Positions 15,101 to 30,100 of a stretch of 64,000 bases of DNA are shown one piece after another. Under the pieces are notes generated by a model that was not told the origin of the DNA, ran no database searches, and was given only the letters and a program-made list of their open reading frames with translations. Position numbers and translations under genes: made by a program. The stretch's first letter is position 1. Each line of letters begins with the position of its first letter. The DNA lies in NCBI GenBank assembly GCA_020002185.1, contig CM034534.1:35387559-35451558 (forward strand), written 5' to 3'. This stretch comes from Paraescarpia echinospica (lineage: Eukaryota > Annelida > Polychaeta > Sabellida > Siboglinidae).

Positions 15101-18100
15101 ATCTGTCTAATTTTAAGACATATTTTCGACACACCAACATTAATAAAATGTTGAAGGCATATTCACAGTTAAACATATATAATCATATAAAAGTATCAGT
15201 AATATACGCAGCAATTTCAGTGTATAAATATGATTATTATGAGTGTGTAACAACTACAAAAATTACCTTAGTGACCAACATTCCACTGTAATTGTACTCG
15301 GTGCTAGCAGAGTAGCACAAGTAATCGGATGCAACCTGCAGCCTTGTGCAAGTATTTGTACTACTATGCCACCACCTCATACAATTACAACTGCATGCAA
15401 TACAAAGGTACAATTTGCTATTAGCGTGTAGCACTTCTGCAGTTACTCGTCTCTTCTCATGTGACATCACAACATGACACGACACATGAACTCTTCTATT
15501 GGCATGTTTTAGTTGGAGCAGGACCTTACCTTGTTTAGTAGTGACAGTGACATGGAGGTCACAGCTGTTGACCCTTGACCTGTGACCTCTCAGTGTTGTG
15601 ATAAGGGTACCTTTGTGTGACCAAACCTTGACTGTGCTGTCAGAGCTCCCTGAGACCACACAGCCGTACTGAAACGTTGGCAAATGGAAATTAAGAAATA
15701 AAAAATCAGAAAATAGTTACACAGTACTTAAAAATCAGATATTTGGCCAAGCAATGTGATGTTAGAAATTTGTAGAAAAACAATGTTGTTCTTGAATATG
15801 TTATACTAATTTTCTTAAGTCTGTCGCAATTTGCTAAGGTGTATGACTGCAATTTATGTGTGAATTGCTTTTGTGCAGCAATAACAACATGGTTGAATAT
15901 TTCCTCTTAAAGTTGACATAATGTAAGAATAATGATGAAACGTACTGTAGCAGTTGTGTAAGTGTGCAAGAAGGAGAAAGTGCAACAAGAGGAACTGAGA
16001 GAGAGAGAGAGAGCAAGAGGGGAGGTAGGGAGAGAGTGGAAGGGTGTGGAGAGAGAGAGAGAGAGGGGGGGAAAGGAGGGACAGAGGGAGAGAGAGAGGG
16101 AAAGAGTGGAGAGAGAGAGGGAGGGAGAGAGGGAGAGAGAGGGAGGGAGGGAGGGAGAGAGGGAGATAAAGAGGGACAGAGAGGGAGAGGGAGGGAGAGA
16201 GAGGGAGAGAGAGAGTGGGTGAGAGAGGGAGAGTGAGGGAGAGTGAGAGAGAGGGAGAGAGAGAGAGAGAGAGAGAGAGAAAGGGAGAGAGGGAGAGAGG
16301 GAGAAAGAGAGATAGTAAGAAAAGAGAGAGGTTTGAGGAATAGGGAGAGACAAGGAGAGAGAGTGGGGGAGAGAGAGAACTAGATGGAGAGAAAGGGAGC
16401 AGGAAAGAGGATGAATAGAGGAGATAAAAGGGCAGGTGGTAGAGAGAGGAGAGAGATGAAGGGGAGGGAGAAAGTGAGAGTGAGAGAGAGAGAGAAGGAC
16501 AGCAGTCAGACTTACACTGAAGGCGAGAGTGTTCACCGTGGAGGAGTGTCCTGTAAAACATGCCTTCTCTCGTTCTTTCTTCATGTCCCATGTCTTCAAG
16601 TTACAGTCATTTGACCCAGTCACCTGTGCCACATTCAGAAGAGAACTACATAGCACTCAACATTGACCAAATGCATGTAACATTTAAATGTGCAACAAAT
16701 GATTACATTACCAAAATATTCAATTTATCAAACAGTTAACAACCCTAGGAAGTGAACTAGTATCAAATTGAAAACATCATTGCCATTAGAAAGTGTTGGT
16801 TTTGGTTATTAGCTCAGGGTCTCTAAAACAAATATCCTGTGTTTAGTTGGATGAGTGGGATACAAAAGTTAGAACTATGTTAGTATGTGTCCTGCCTGAG
16901 ATGTTAACTCACTATGAAGTCTGATGTGTTAAACCAGACACTGTCATTGATCTGAGAGGTTAACATACTATGAAGTCTGATGTGTTAGACCAGACACAGT
17001 CATTGATCTGAGATGTTAACGTACTATGAAGTCTGATGTGTTAGACCAGACACTGTCATTGATCTGAGATGTTAACATACTATGAAGTCTGATGTGTTAG
17101 ACCAGACACTGGCATTGATCTGATATGTTAACTTATTATGAAGTCTGATGTGTTAGACCAGACACATATATTGATCTGAGATGTTAACTTACTATGAAGT
17201 CTGATGTGTCAGACCGGACACAGTCATTGATCTGAGAGGTTAACTTACTATGAAGTCTGATGTGTTAGACCAGACACAGTCATTGATCCAGTCTGTATGA
17301 CATTCCCGGAGTACATGAGTCGGTTGTAGTTTGATGTTTCTTCGGCCCCAGGATGAGAATGGCACATCCCATACCAAGATACTCTGCAGTGGTCAAAGTA
17401 CATAGATATATACAAATATTTTCATATTAGGAAGAAACCCACAATCTGCAAATATGAATATGCTTTAAAAATAAATAATTTGAGATGTAAATAAAAAAAT
17501 ATAATAGAGAAAAATTTAAAGTTACAAATATAACTGGTTAAACAAAATTATAATAGCTAAATATTTAAATAAAATTGGAGGAAATAAAAACAAGGCAGCT
17601 AAAATCCATTTTCCATGTGTACACAAAGTTTAACATTGTATGTAACATTTGAGAACATTAAAAAAATACAGAAAATACATTTGTAGCATAAATTCGATTT
17701 TAAACCCATCTATGTAGCGATTCCTGCGGAAAATAGGTCAGCAAAACCTCGCCAGCCCTTTCGGAGTCATTGTTTTGAATAAAATTGGATTCACATGGAA
17801 ATATAAAATAACTGCTTGTTTCTCTATGATGACTAATGTTTGTATTATATCGAAATATCACACAATAACTCATTCTGACGCTCGTTTTGACCCAAAATCT
17901 ATCCTTATAAACATGCTCTGAATGTATTGAAAGGATCGGCCTGATGCGAGTATATGTCATGTATGACGTTTCAAATCGGCATACCAAAAAGTTCACCAAA
18001 AATATGCATATCTGAAGATGGCCAGTTGCACAGCGTATAATGTGGAATTATTAATTTATTTAATTCTTAATAATTTTTTCTTTGTGGAAAGAAAAATATA

Positions 18101-21100
18101 CAGCAGGATGTAATATAATATGAATTCNNNNNNNNNNNNNNNNNNNNNNNNNNNNNNNNNNNNNNNNNNNNNNNNNNNNNNNNNNNNNNNNNNNNNNNNN
18201 NNNNNNNNNNNNNNNNNNNNNNNNNNNNNNNNNNNNNNNNNNNNNNNNNNNNNNNNNNNNNNNNNNNNNNNNNNNNNNNNNNNNNNNNNNNNNNNNNNNN
18301 NNNNNNNNNNNNNNNNNNNNNNNNNNNNNNNNNNNNNNNNNNNNNNNNNNNNNNNNNNNNNNNNNNNNNNNNNNNNNNNNNNNNNNNNNNNNNNNNNNNN
18401 NNNNNNNNNNNNNNNNNNNNNNNNNNNNNNNNNNNNNNNNNNNNNNNNNNNNNNNNNNNNNNNNNNNNNNNNNNNNNNNNNNNNNNNNNNNNNNNNNNNN
18501 NNNNNNNNNNNNNNNNNNNNNNNNNNNNNNNNNNNNNNNNNNNNNNNNNNNNNNNNNNNNNNNNNNNNNNNNNNNNNNNNNNNNNNNNNNNNNNNNNNNN
18601 NNNNNNNNNNNNNNNNNNNNNNNNNNNNNNNNNNNNNNNNNNNNNNNNNNNNNNNNNNNNNNNNNNNNNNNNNNNNNNNNNNNNNNNNNNNNNNNNNNNN
18701 NNNNNNNNNNNNNNNNNNNNNNNNNNNNNNNNNNNNNNNNNNNNNNNNNNNNNNNNNNNNNNNNNNNNNNNNNNNNNNNNNNNNNNNNNNNNNNNNNNNN
18801 NNNNNNNNNNNNNNNNNNNNNNNNNNNNNNNNNNNNNNNNNNNNNNNNNNNNNNNNNNNNNNNNNNNNNNNNNNNNNNNNNNNNNNNNNNNNNNNNNNNN
18901 NNNNNNNNNNNNNNNNNNNNNNNNNNNNNNNNNNNNNNNNNNNNNNNNNNNNNNNNNNNNNNNNNNNNNNNNNNNNNNNNNNNNNNNNNNNNNNNNNNNN
19001 NNNNNNNNNNNNNNNNNNNNNNNNNNNNNNNNNNNNNNNNNNNNNNNNNNNNNNNNNNNNNNNNNNNNNNNNNNNNNNNNNNNNNNNNNNNNNNNNNNNN
19101 NNNNNNNNNNNNNNNNNNNNNNNNNNNATGAGGCTGAACCTTAGGGTAATACTGATGTGCTTTTATTGTGTGACAACACATTATGAAAACAGTAGAACCT
19201 TTCCATTAAATACATTATGAATGAAGTAGTACTTCTTTATTAAGTACATTATGAATGCAGTAACACCTCTCTATTCAGTACATTATGAATGCAGTAACAC
19301 CTCTTTATTCAGTACATTATGAATGCAGTAACACCTCTGTATTCAGTACATTATGAATGCAGTAACACCTCTCTATTAAGTACATTATGAATGAAGTAGT
19401 ATTTCTCTATTAAGTACATTATGAATGCAGTAGCACCTCTCTATTCAGTACATTATGAATGCAGTAGCACCTCTCTATTCAGTACATTATGAATGCAGTA
19501 GCACCTCTCTATTCAGTACATTATGAATGCAGTAGCACCTCTCTATTCAGTACATTATGAATGAAGTAGTACTTCTCTATTCAGTACATTATGAATGCAA
19601 TAACACCTCTATTCAGTACATTATGAATGCAGTAGCACCTCTCTATTAAGTACATTATGAATGTAGTAGCACCTCTCTATTCAGTTCATTACGAATGCAG
19701 TAACGCCTCTCTATTAAGTACTTTATTAATGCAGTAGCACCTCTCTATTAAGTACATTATGAATGCAGTAGCACCTCTCTATTCAGTACATTATGAATGC
19801 AGTAGCACCTCTCTATTCAGTACATTATGAATGAAGTAGTACTTCTCTATTCAGTACATTATGAATGCAATAACACCTCTATTCAGTACATTATGAATGC
19901 AGTAGCACCTCTCTATTAAGTACATTATGAATGCAGTAGCACCTCTCTATTCAGTACATTATGAATGCAGTAGCACCTCTCTATTAAGTACATTATGAAT
20001 GAAGTAGTACTTCTCTATTCAGTACATTATGAATCCAGTAGCACCTCTCTATTAAGTACATTATGAATGTAGTAGCACCTATCTATTCAGTACATTATGA
20101 ATCCAGTAGCACCTCTCTATTCAGTACATTATGAATCCAGTAGCACCTCTCTATTCAGTACATTATGAATGCAGTAGCACCTCTCTATTCAGTACATTAT
20201 GAATGCAGTAGCACCTCTCTATTCAGTACATTATGAATGAAGTAGTACTTCTCTATTCAGTACATTATGAATGCAATAACACCTCTATTCAGTACATTAT
20301 GAATGCAGTAGCACCTCTCTATTAAGTACATTATGAATGTAGTAGCACCTCTCTATTCAGTTCATTACGAATGCAGTAACGCCTCTCTATTAAGTACTTT
20401 ATTAATGCAGTAGCACCTCTCTATTAAGTACATTATGAATGTAGTAGCACCTCTCTATTCAGTGCATTATGAATGCAGTAACACCTCTCTATTAAGTACA
20501 TTATGAATGCAGTAACACCTCTCTATTACGTACATTATGAATGCAGTAACACCTCTCTATTAAGTACATTATGAATACAGTAGCACCTCTCTATTCAGTA
20601 CATGATGAATGCAGTAGCACCTCTCTATTCAGTACATTATGAATGCAGTAGCACCTCTCTATTCAGTACATTATGAATGCAGTAGCACCTCTCTATTCAG
20701 TACATTATGAATGAAGTAGCACTTCTCTATTCAGTACATTATGAATGCAGTAGCACCTCTCTATTCAGTACATTATGAATGCAGTAGCACCTCTCTATTA
20801 AGTACATTATGAATGCAGTAGCACCTCTCTATTCAGTACATTATGAATGCAGTAGCACCTCTCTATTCAGTACATTATGAATGCAGTAACACCTCTCTAT
20901 TAAGTACATTATGAATGCAGTAGCACCTCTCTATTCAGTACATTATGAATGCAGTAACACATCTCTATTACGTAAATTATGAATGCAGTAGCACCTCTCT
21001 ATTAAGGACACTACTGAGACTGAACAAAAATGACCTGACTGATGAGGTAAGTGTATTATTTGAACAAATTTTCTCTGCTTTACTATTATTTAAATGATCT

Positions 21101-24100
21101 GGCAGTGTACCAAGGCGACCTTAATTGTGAGGTGACAGAATTGACACTGATGGTCGAGGAAGGGTTAGAGATCTGGAAAAAATAGGCCAAGTGGCCCTGA
21201 AGTCCTTTGGACTAATACGTCTATATGTGACCCCGGCTGACCAAATGAGTGATAAGTCGGAAAAATTACATCAAATCAAATAGTAACATTGTTTTGTTAC
21301 ATTCTTGTAAAGGTTTGGTAGGGTGCTTTACACGGTGTCCAGCTATCAGTGTCAGAACTTCAACGGTGTTACTCACCTAACTTACAGATCTTTGTCAGTA
21401 AGAATAATGGGACGGTAATTTACACCAATGTTGTTTCCCGTAGACTTAGTCATTTTGTGGGATATATTAGCATTAGCCGTGCCAATTCAAAAATTAGTAC
21501 TATATAATAGTAATTTAAATACATTTTAAGGGCTCATCTCGGTCCTTAGAATGATTAAATCAAATACAGATGTCTTGTGTATAGTGGCACTACCACAAGA
21601 AATGTATATGCAAAATTAGAGGAAAAGTTACTTAAGAGTTTTTGAAAAAATAGGCAAAATGTGAAAATTTACCAGTTTTGGGGTCCTTTTTTGGGGGGTC
21701 ATTAGGTGCCCTTAGAATGATTCAATCAAATACAGATTTATTTGGTACAGTGACACTACCACATGAAATGTATATGCAAAATTTGAGAAAAAGTTGCTGA
21801 ACAGTTTTTGAAAAAATAGGCAAAATGTTACATTTTTACCAGTTTTGGGGTCCTTGGAGGCCCTAGGGAGCCCTTAGAATGATTCAATCAAATACAGATT
21901 TCTTGTGCATATTGGCAGTGCCCTAAGATATGTCTATGCAAAATTAGAGAAAAAGTTGTTGAACGGTTTCTGAGATACGCTAGCTAACGGCACACGGCGC
22001 ACGGTGCACAGCGGACACAGAGTGATGGCAATAGTCCCTTGGACCTACGGCCAAAGAACTAAAAATGGCACTATACAATAGTAACATCCTCAGTGTACTT
22101 CTTCATGGACCTGAGTGCTGGAAGCTAACAGCAAGACTAACATATAAGCTTGAGACTTTCCAGAACAAGTGTCATTGGAAAACTATATGGGTATTTTGAT
22201 CCAATGAAGAGCTGCTCTGTCAGACAGACTCAACATCCCTGGCTACAAAGATCAAAAGACAAAGATGGAGACGGATAGGGAATATTTGCTGAATGCCCAC
22301 TGGTGTACTACACAAGGACAGCAGACGGGAGATAGAGAGAGGTCAGCCGAAGGAAACATGGAGCGGAGATGATGGCATGTGAACTGACGCTGTGAACCAT
22401 CAACACAAAGGGTGTCGACTGACAGCAGTTGTGCTCTCTTGTGAAAGCCTTATATGCCACCGAGGGCATGAAGGATTGTGTAAATAGAGAACTGAACTTT
22501 GTATGGCCCTACCTGATGATAGGCCTCTGGCGAATGTCTGAGATGATCCACACTGACAGTGATGTGTCATCTGACCCAGTGACAAATGTCAGCGCTGTCA
22601 TGAAGCACACTGCAGTGACAGCCTTACTGTGTGCCTGAGACAAAGAGACATGCTGCAACTTAGTACCAATCACACGTCACATTCTATCAGCTGTAATTAC
22701 AGCACACCTAATAATTAATTTCTTCATGAATTAGAAATATAAATTATTGATTCATAAAAAAATAGAATTTTCAGCACTGCATTTATACTTTTAAATTATA
22801 TGAGTTCACCAACAAAAAATACTATTTCAATCTGGAACTACCCATTGTATGCAATATTACGTATATTATTTGTCTGTTTACTGCACATACTCATTGCAAT
22901 GAGCTTCCAAAAGTCGTTTGTAATGAAATCATACATATTGTTTTGTTTCAGCTTTAATAATGTGAAGGATAAGAAAATACCTTGACAGTAAGTTGGCAAG
23001 ATGGGACACTGTCACAAATGTTATCTTTGTCAGTCCCAGACTGCTGACACTCGTTGTTTGATTTCCACAGTTTGATGCTGCAATCACTGGAAACAGAAAT
23101 ACCATACTCTGTCAGTCCTTGTGACAATGCACACCAGGGTTGGGGCAGCATGTTGTAGGGATTAAATACAAATACTATGACATTTTAAACTGATAACAGC
23201 ATCTTAGGATTCCCATGTGTCCGTTTTTATAAACAGCCACTGACTCACTGTTCCCCTTGATTCAATGTGTCTCGCTCTCCCCTGCATCTGTGTACAAACT
23301 GTTGAGACTATGTACGAATGATTGTGTTAAATTGTGAAAAAGTATGTTAGGTTAGTAGGGCCTATATGTACGCTTACACCAATATAAAGATACTAAAATG
23401 TGCATGTCTACGCAGGTCTAACATGACAAATAGAAAGGTTGCTACATCTGATGTGTTTTTCATCAACCACACCAAGTAGGAACATCAAATACAAATACGG
23501 GCTTCCGGAAAATGTGAAATTGGAATATTTTAAAATGTCAGGTAAAATGTTTCATTTGAATTAAGTTATGAACGTTATTTTGAAGGAAGAAATATAATTA
23601 TATACATTAAAATGATCAATAATGCATTTTCATATGAAAAATTTATTGTAAACAAATTTATGGATCCAATACGTCATGCTTTGCCTACATCACGATCAAA
23701 GTACTGCTTGATGGACCAGTTGCTAGGCAACAACGCACGCGATGGGTATAGGTCAAATTACGATGTCAGAAGATATGAAAACTCACCGACTGGCTGACAC
23801 AGCCCAGGCGCCCCCTGGTGAGTAGGCCAGAGATGTAACTTCGGCATCGTGGCCAATGCTTTCATCAATGACCGCCAGGTGGGGCTGCCACACCTTCACT
23901 GTATAGTCGAGAGAGGTTGTGTAGATGACGCCGTTCGACGAACATGCCACTGAGACAACTCGGTCTGAGTGTCCAGTGAGACAAGCCAGCTGATCACTCT
24001 AAGTAACCAAAACAGTCCAACTGAGACAAGCCAGCTGATCATTTTACACAACCAAATCAGTCCAAGTGTGACAACCCAGCTGATCACTCTAAGCAACCTA

Positions 24101-27100
24101 AACAGTCCAACTGAGACAAGCCAGCTGATCACTTTACACAACCAAATCAGTCCAAGTGAGACAAGACAGTTGATCATTCTAAGCAACTTAAACAGTCCAA
24201 CTGAGACAAGCCAGCTGATCACTTTACACAACCAAATCAGTCCAAGTGAGACAAGACAGCTGATCACTCTACATAACCAAAACAGTCCAAGAAAAAGTAA
24301 TCCACAAGTACACATTTGGATTAATGAGAATCCACTGTACGTAATTAATATCTGACATTGCATTTATTTAATAAAATATCCATAATCTCTGGAAGGGATA
24401 ACATGGTCATTTGCAAGGTCATAAACCAAGCAAACAAGTCCTTAGTTCCATATTATGTGCCATATGGCATATTTGAACATATTCGAAGGGCAAAGTATTC
24501 ATAGCAGACGTTTGACAAAGATTATAAAACTGTGAATATTTGCTAGCCAAGCTACTCATGTTTTCTCTACTGTTTGAAGTTACATAAGTATAATATTGTA
24601 AACAATCACCAAACATCTGGTACAATCCCTTACATAATGGGGAATTAAAAAAATAAAAGTATTGTTTTTCCTTTGTCAGGTCATAGATGAACTTGTGAAA
24701 GTCTGTGATATGAAGCATCTAGGAGCACCACAACAGACAAACAAACAAACACAAGATCTAGGAGGAACACCATAACAAACAAACACATAAACACCAGATC
24801 TAGGAGGAGCACCATAACAAACAAACACACAGACACCAGATCTAGAAGGAGCACCATAACAAACAAACACACAAACACCAGATCTAGGAGGAGCACCATA
24901 ACAAACAAACACACAAACACCAGATCTAGGAGGAGCACCATAACAAACAAACACACAAACACCAGATCTAGGACGAGCACCATAACAAACAAACACACAA
25001 ACACCAGATCTAGAAGGAGCACCATAACAAACAAACAACAAACACCAGATCTAGGAGGAGCACCATAACAAACAAACACACAAACACCAGATCTAGGAGG
25101 AGCACCATAACAAACAAACACACAAACACCAGATCTAGGAGGAGCACCATAACAAACAAACACATAAACACCAGATCTAGGAGGAGCACCATAACAAACA
25201 AACACACAAACACCAGATCTAGAAGGAGCACCATAACAAACAAACACACAAACACCAGATCTAGATCTAGCAGCACAATAACAAACAAACACACAAGATC
25301 TAGGAGGAGCACCATAACAAACAAACACACAAACACCAGATCTAGAAGGAGCACCATAACAAACAAACACACAAACACCAGATCTAGAAGGAGCACCATA
25401 ACAAACAAACACACAAACACCAGATCTAGGAGGAGCACCATAACAAACAAACACACAAACACCAGATCTAGAAGGAGCACCATAACAAACAAACACAAAC
25501 ACCAGATCTAGGAGGAGCACCATAACAAACAAACACATAAACACCAGATCTAGGAGGAGCACCATAACAAACAAACACACAAACACCAGATCTAGAAGGA
25601 GCACCATAACAAACAAACACACAAACACCAGATCTAGGAGGAGCACCATAACAAACAAACACACAAACACCAGATCTAGAAGGAGCACCATAACAAACAA
25701 ACACACAAACACCAGATCTAGGAGGAGCACCATAACAAACAAACACACAAACACCAGATCTAGAGGAGCACCATAACAAACAAACACACAAACACCAGAT
25801 CTAGGAGGAGCACCATAACAAACAAACACACAAACACCAGATCTAGAAGGAGCACCATAACAAACAAACACAAAACACCAGATCTAGGAGGAGCACCATA
25901 ACAAACAAACACACAAACACCAGATCTAGAAGGAGCACCATAACAAACAAACACACAAACACCAGATCTAGGAGGAGCACCATAACAAACAAACACACAA
26001 ACACCAGATCTAGAAGGAGCACCATAACAAACAAACACACAAACACCAGATCTAGAAGGAGCACCATAACAAACAAACACACAAACACCAGATCTAGAAG
26101 GAGCACCATAACAAACAAACACACAAACACCAGATCTAGGAGGAGCACCATAACAAACAAACACACAAACACCAGATCTAGGAGGAGCACCATAACAAAC
26201 AAACACACAAACACCAGATCTAGAAGGAGCACCATAACAAACAAACACACAAACACCAGATCTAGGAGGAGCACCATAACAAACAAACACACAAACACCA
26301 GATCTAGGAGGAGCACCATAACAAACAAACACACAAACACCAGATCTAGGAGGAGCACCATAACAAACAAACACACAAACACCAGATCTAGAAGGAGCAC
26401 CATAACAAACAAACACACAAACACCAGATCTAGGAGGAGCACCATAACAAACAAACACACAAACACCAGATCTAGGAGGAGCACCATAACAAACAAACAC
26501 ACAAACACCAGATCTAGAAGGAGCACCATAACAAACAAACAAACAAACAAACAAACACCAGATCTAGGAGGAGCACCATAACAAACAAACACACAAACAC
26601 CAGATCTAGGAGGAGCACCATAACAAACAAACACACAAACACCAGATCTAGAAGGAGCACCATAACAAACAAACACACAAACACCAGATCTAGGAGGAGC
26701 ACCATAACAAACAAACACACAAACACCAGATCTAGGAGGAGCACCATAACAAACAAACACACAAACACCAGATCTAGAAGGAGCACCATAACAAACAAAC
26801 ACACAAACACCAGATCTAGGAGGAGCACCATAACAAACAAACACACAAACACCAGATCTAGAAGGAGCACCATAACAAACAAACACACAAACACCAGATC
26901 TAGGAGGAGCACCATAACAAACAAACACACAAACACCAGATCTAGAAGGAGCACCATAACAAACAAACACAAACACCAGATCTAGGATGAGCACCATAAC
27001 AAACAAACACATAAACACCAGATCTAGAAGGAGCACCATAACAAACAAACACACAAACACCAGATCTAGGAGGAGCACCATAACAAACAAACACACAAAC

Positions 27101-30100
27101 ACCAGATCTAGGAGGAGCACCATAACAAACAAACACACAAACACCAGATCTAGAAGGAGCACCATAACAAACAAACACACAAACACCAGATCTAGGACGA
27201 GCACCATAACAAACAAACACACAAACACCAGATCTAGGAGGAGCACCACAACAAACAAACACACAAATACCAGATCTAGGAGGAGCACCATAACAAACAA
27301 ACACACAAACACCAGATCTAGGAGGAGCACCATAACAAACAAACACACAAACACCAGATCTAGGAGGAGCACCACAACAAACAAACACACAAATACCAGA
27401 TCTAGGAGGAGCACCATAACAAACAAACACACAAATACCTGATCTAGGAGGAGCACCATCACAAACAAACACATAAACACCAGATCTAGGAGGAGCACCA
27501 TCACAAACAAACACACAAACACCAGATCTAGGAGGAGCACCATAACAAACAAACACACAAATACCAGATCTAGGAGGAGCACCATCACAAACAAACACAT
27601 AAACACCATATCTAGGAGGAGCACCATAACAAACAAACACACAAACACCAGATCTAGGAGGAGCACCATCACAAACAAACACACAAACACCAGATCTAGG
27701 AGGAGCACCATAACAAACAAACACACAAATACCAGATCAAGGAGGAGCACCATAACAAACAAACACATAAACACCATATCTAGGAGGAGCACCATAACAA
27801 ACAAACACACAAACACCAGATCTAGAAGGAGCACCATAACAAACAAACACACAAACACCAGATCTAGGACGAGCACCATAACAAACAAACACACAAACAC
27901 CAGATCTAGGAGGAGCACCATAACAAACAAACACACAAACACCAGATCTAGGAGGAGCACCATAACAAACAAACACAAATACCAGGTCTAGGAGGAGCAC
28001 CATAACAAACAAACACACAAATACCAGATCTAGAAGGAGCACCATAACAAACAAACACACAAACACCAGATCTAGGAGGAGCACCATAACAAACAAACAC
28101 AAATACCAGGTCTAGGAGGAGCACCATAACAAACAAACACACAAATACCAGATCTAGGAGGAGCACCATAACAAACAAACACAAATACCAGATCTAGGAG
28201 GAGCACCATAACAAACAAACACACAAATACCAGATCTAGGACGAGCACCTTAACAAACAAACACACAAATACCAGATCTAGGAGGAGCACCATAACAAAC
28301 AAACGCACAAACATCAGATCTAGGAGGAGCACCGTAACAAACAAACACACAAACACCAGATCTAGAAGGAGCACCATAACAAACAAACACACAAACACCA
28401 GATCTAGGACGAGCACCATAACAAACAAACACACAAACACCAGATCTAGGAGGAGCACCACAACAAACAAACACACAAATACCAGATCTAGGAGGAGCAC
28501 CATAACAAACAAACACACAAATACCAGATCTAGGAGGAGCACCATAACAAACAAACACACAAATACCAGATCTTGGAGGAGCACCATAACAAACAAACAC
28601 ACAAACACCAGATCTAGGAGGAGCACCACAACAAACAAACACACAAATACCAGATCTAGGAGGAGCACCATAACAAACAAACACACAAATACCAGATCTA
28701 GGAGGAGCACCATAACAAACAAACACACAAACACCATATCTAGGAGGAGCACCATAACAAACAAACACACAAATACCATATCTAGGAGGAGCACCATAAC
28801 AAACAAACACATAAACACCATATCTAGGAGGAGCACCATAACAAACAAACACACAAATACCAGATCAAGGAGGAGCACCATAACAAACAAACACATAAAC
28901 ACCATATCTAGGAGGAGCACCATAACAAACAAACACACAAATACCAGATCTAGGAGGAGCACCATCACAAACAAACACATAAACACCATATCTAGGAGGA
29001 GCACCATAACAAACAAACACACAAATACCAGATCAAGGAGGAGCACCATAACAAACAAACACATAAACACCATATCTAGGAGGAGCACCATAACAAACAA
29101 ACACACAAACACCAGATCTAGAAGGAGCACCATAACAAACAAACACACAAACACCAGATCTAGGACGAGCACCATAACAAACAAACACAAATACCAGGTC
29201 TAGGAGGAGCACCATAACAAACAAACCCACAAATACCAGATCTAGGACGAGCACCATAACAAACAAACACACAAATACCAGATCTAGGAGGAGCACCATA
29301 ACAAACAAACGCACAAACATCAGATCTAGGAGGAGCACCATAACAAACAAACACACAAACACCAGATCTAGGAGGAGCACCATAACAAACAAACGCACAA
29401 ACATCAGATCTAGGAGGAGCACCATAACAAACAAACGCACAAACATCAGATCTAGGAGGAGCACCATAACAAACAAACACACAAATACCAGATCTAGGAG
29501 GAGCACCATAACAAACAAACGCACAAACATCAGATCTAGAAGGAGCACCGTAACAAACAAACACACAAACACCAGATCTAGGAGGAGCACCATAACAAAC
29601 AAACACATAAACACCATATCTAGGAGGAGCACCATAACAAACAAACACACAAACACCAGATCTAGAAGGAGCACCATAACAAACAAACACACAAACACCA
29701 GATCTAGGACGAGCACCATAACAAACAAACACAAATACCAGGTCTAGGAGGAGCACCATAACAAACAAACACACAAATACCAGATCTAGGACGAGCACCA
29801 TAACAAACAAACACACAAATACCAGATCTAGGAGGACCACCATAACAAACAAACGCACAAACATCAGATCTAGGAGGAGCACCATAACAAACAAACGCAC
29901 AAATACCAGATCTAGGAGGAGCACCATAACAAACAAACGCACAAATACCAGATCTAGGAGGAGCACCATAACAAACAAACGCACAAATACCAGATCTAGG
30001 AGGAGCACCATAACAAACAAACACACAAACACCAGATCTAGGAGGAGCACCATAACAAACAAACACACAAACACCAGATCTAGGATGAGCACCATAACAA

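Larger units (their letters stand above)
4357..18127. repeat. duplicated segment, copy A (13.8 kb)
   Basis: Matches 19128-34796 base for base over long stretches; offset is 15216 through 9.5 kb, 16679 after the 42-bp array and 16669 after the GA tract. It ends at a GAATTC directly against the N gap. It contains seven TEP1 exons. Best read as the second haplotype left in the scaffold. Confidence 0.95.

Noticed and set aside
15854..16656. Ser/Leu/Pro-rich frames near 16 kb and 33 kb
   Set aside because: GA/CT simple tract; only the part in exon 16516-16623 is coding, in its own frame.
17700..17999. 99-codon minus-strand frame (also 34369-34668)
   Set aside because: No recognised domain, no fit to the TEP1 frame or splice phases; left unannotated.
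18060..19220. Open frames of 366-373 codons
   Set aside because: Mostly Ns of the scaffold gap.
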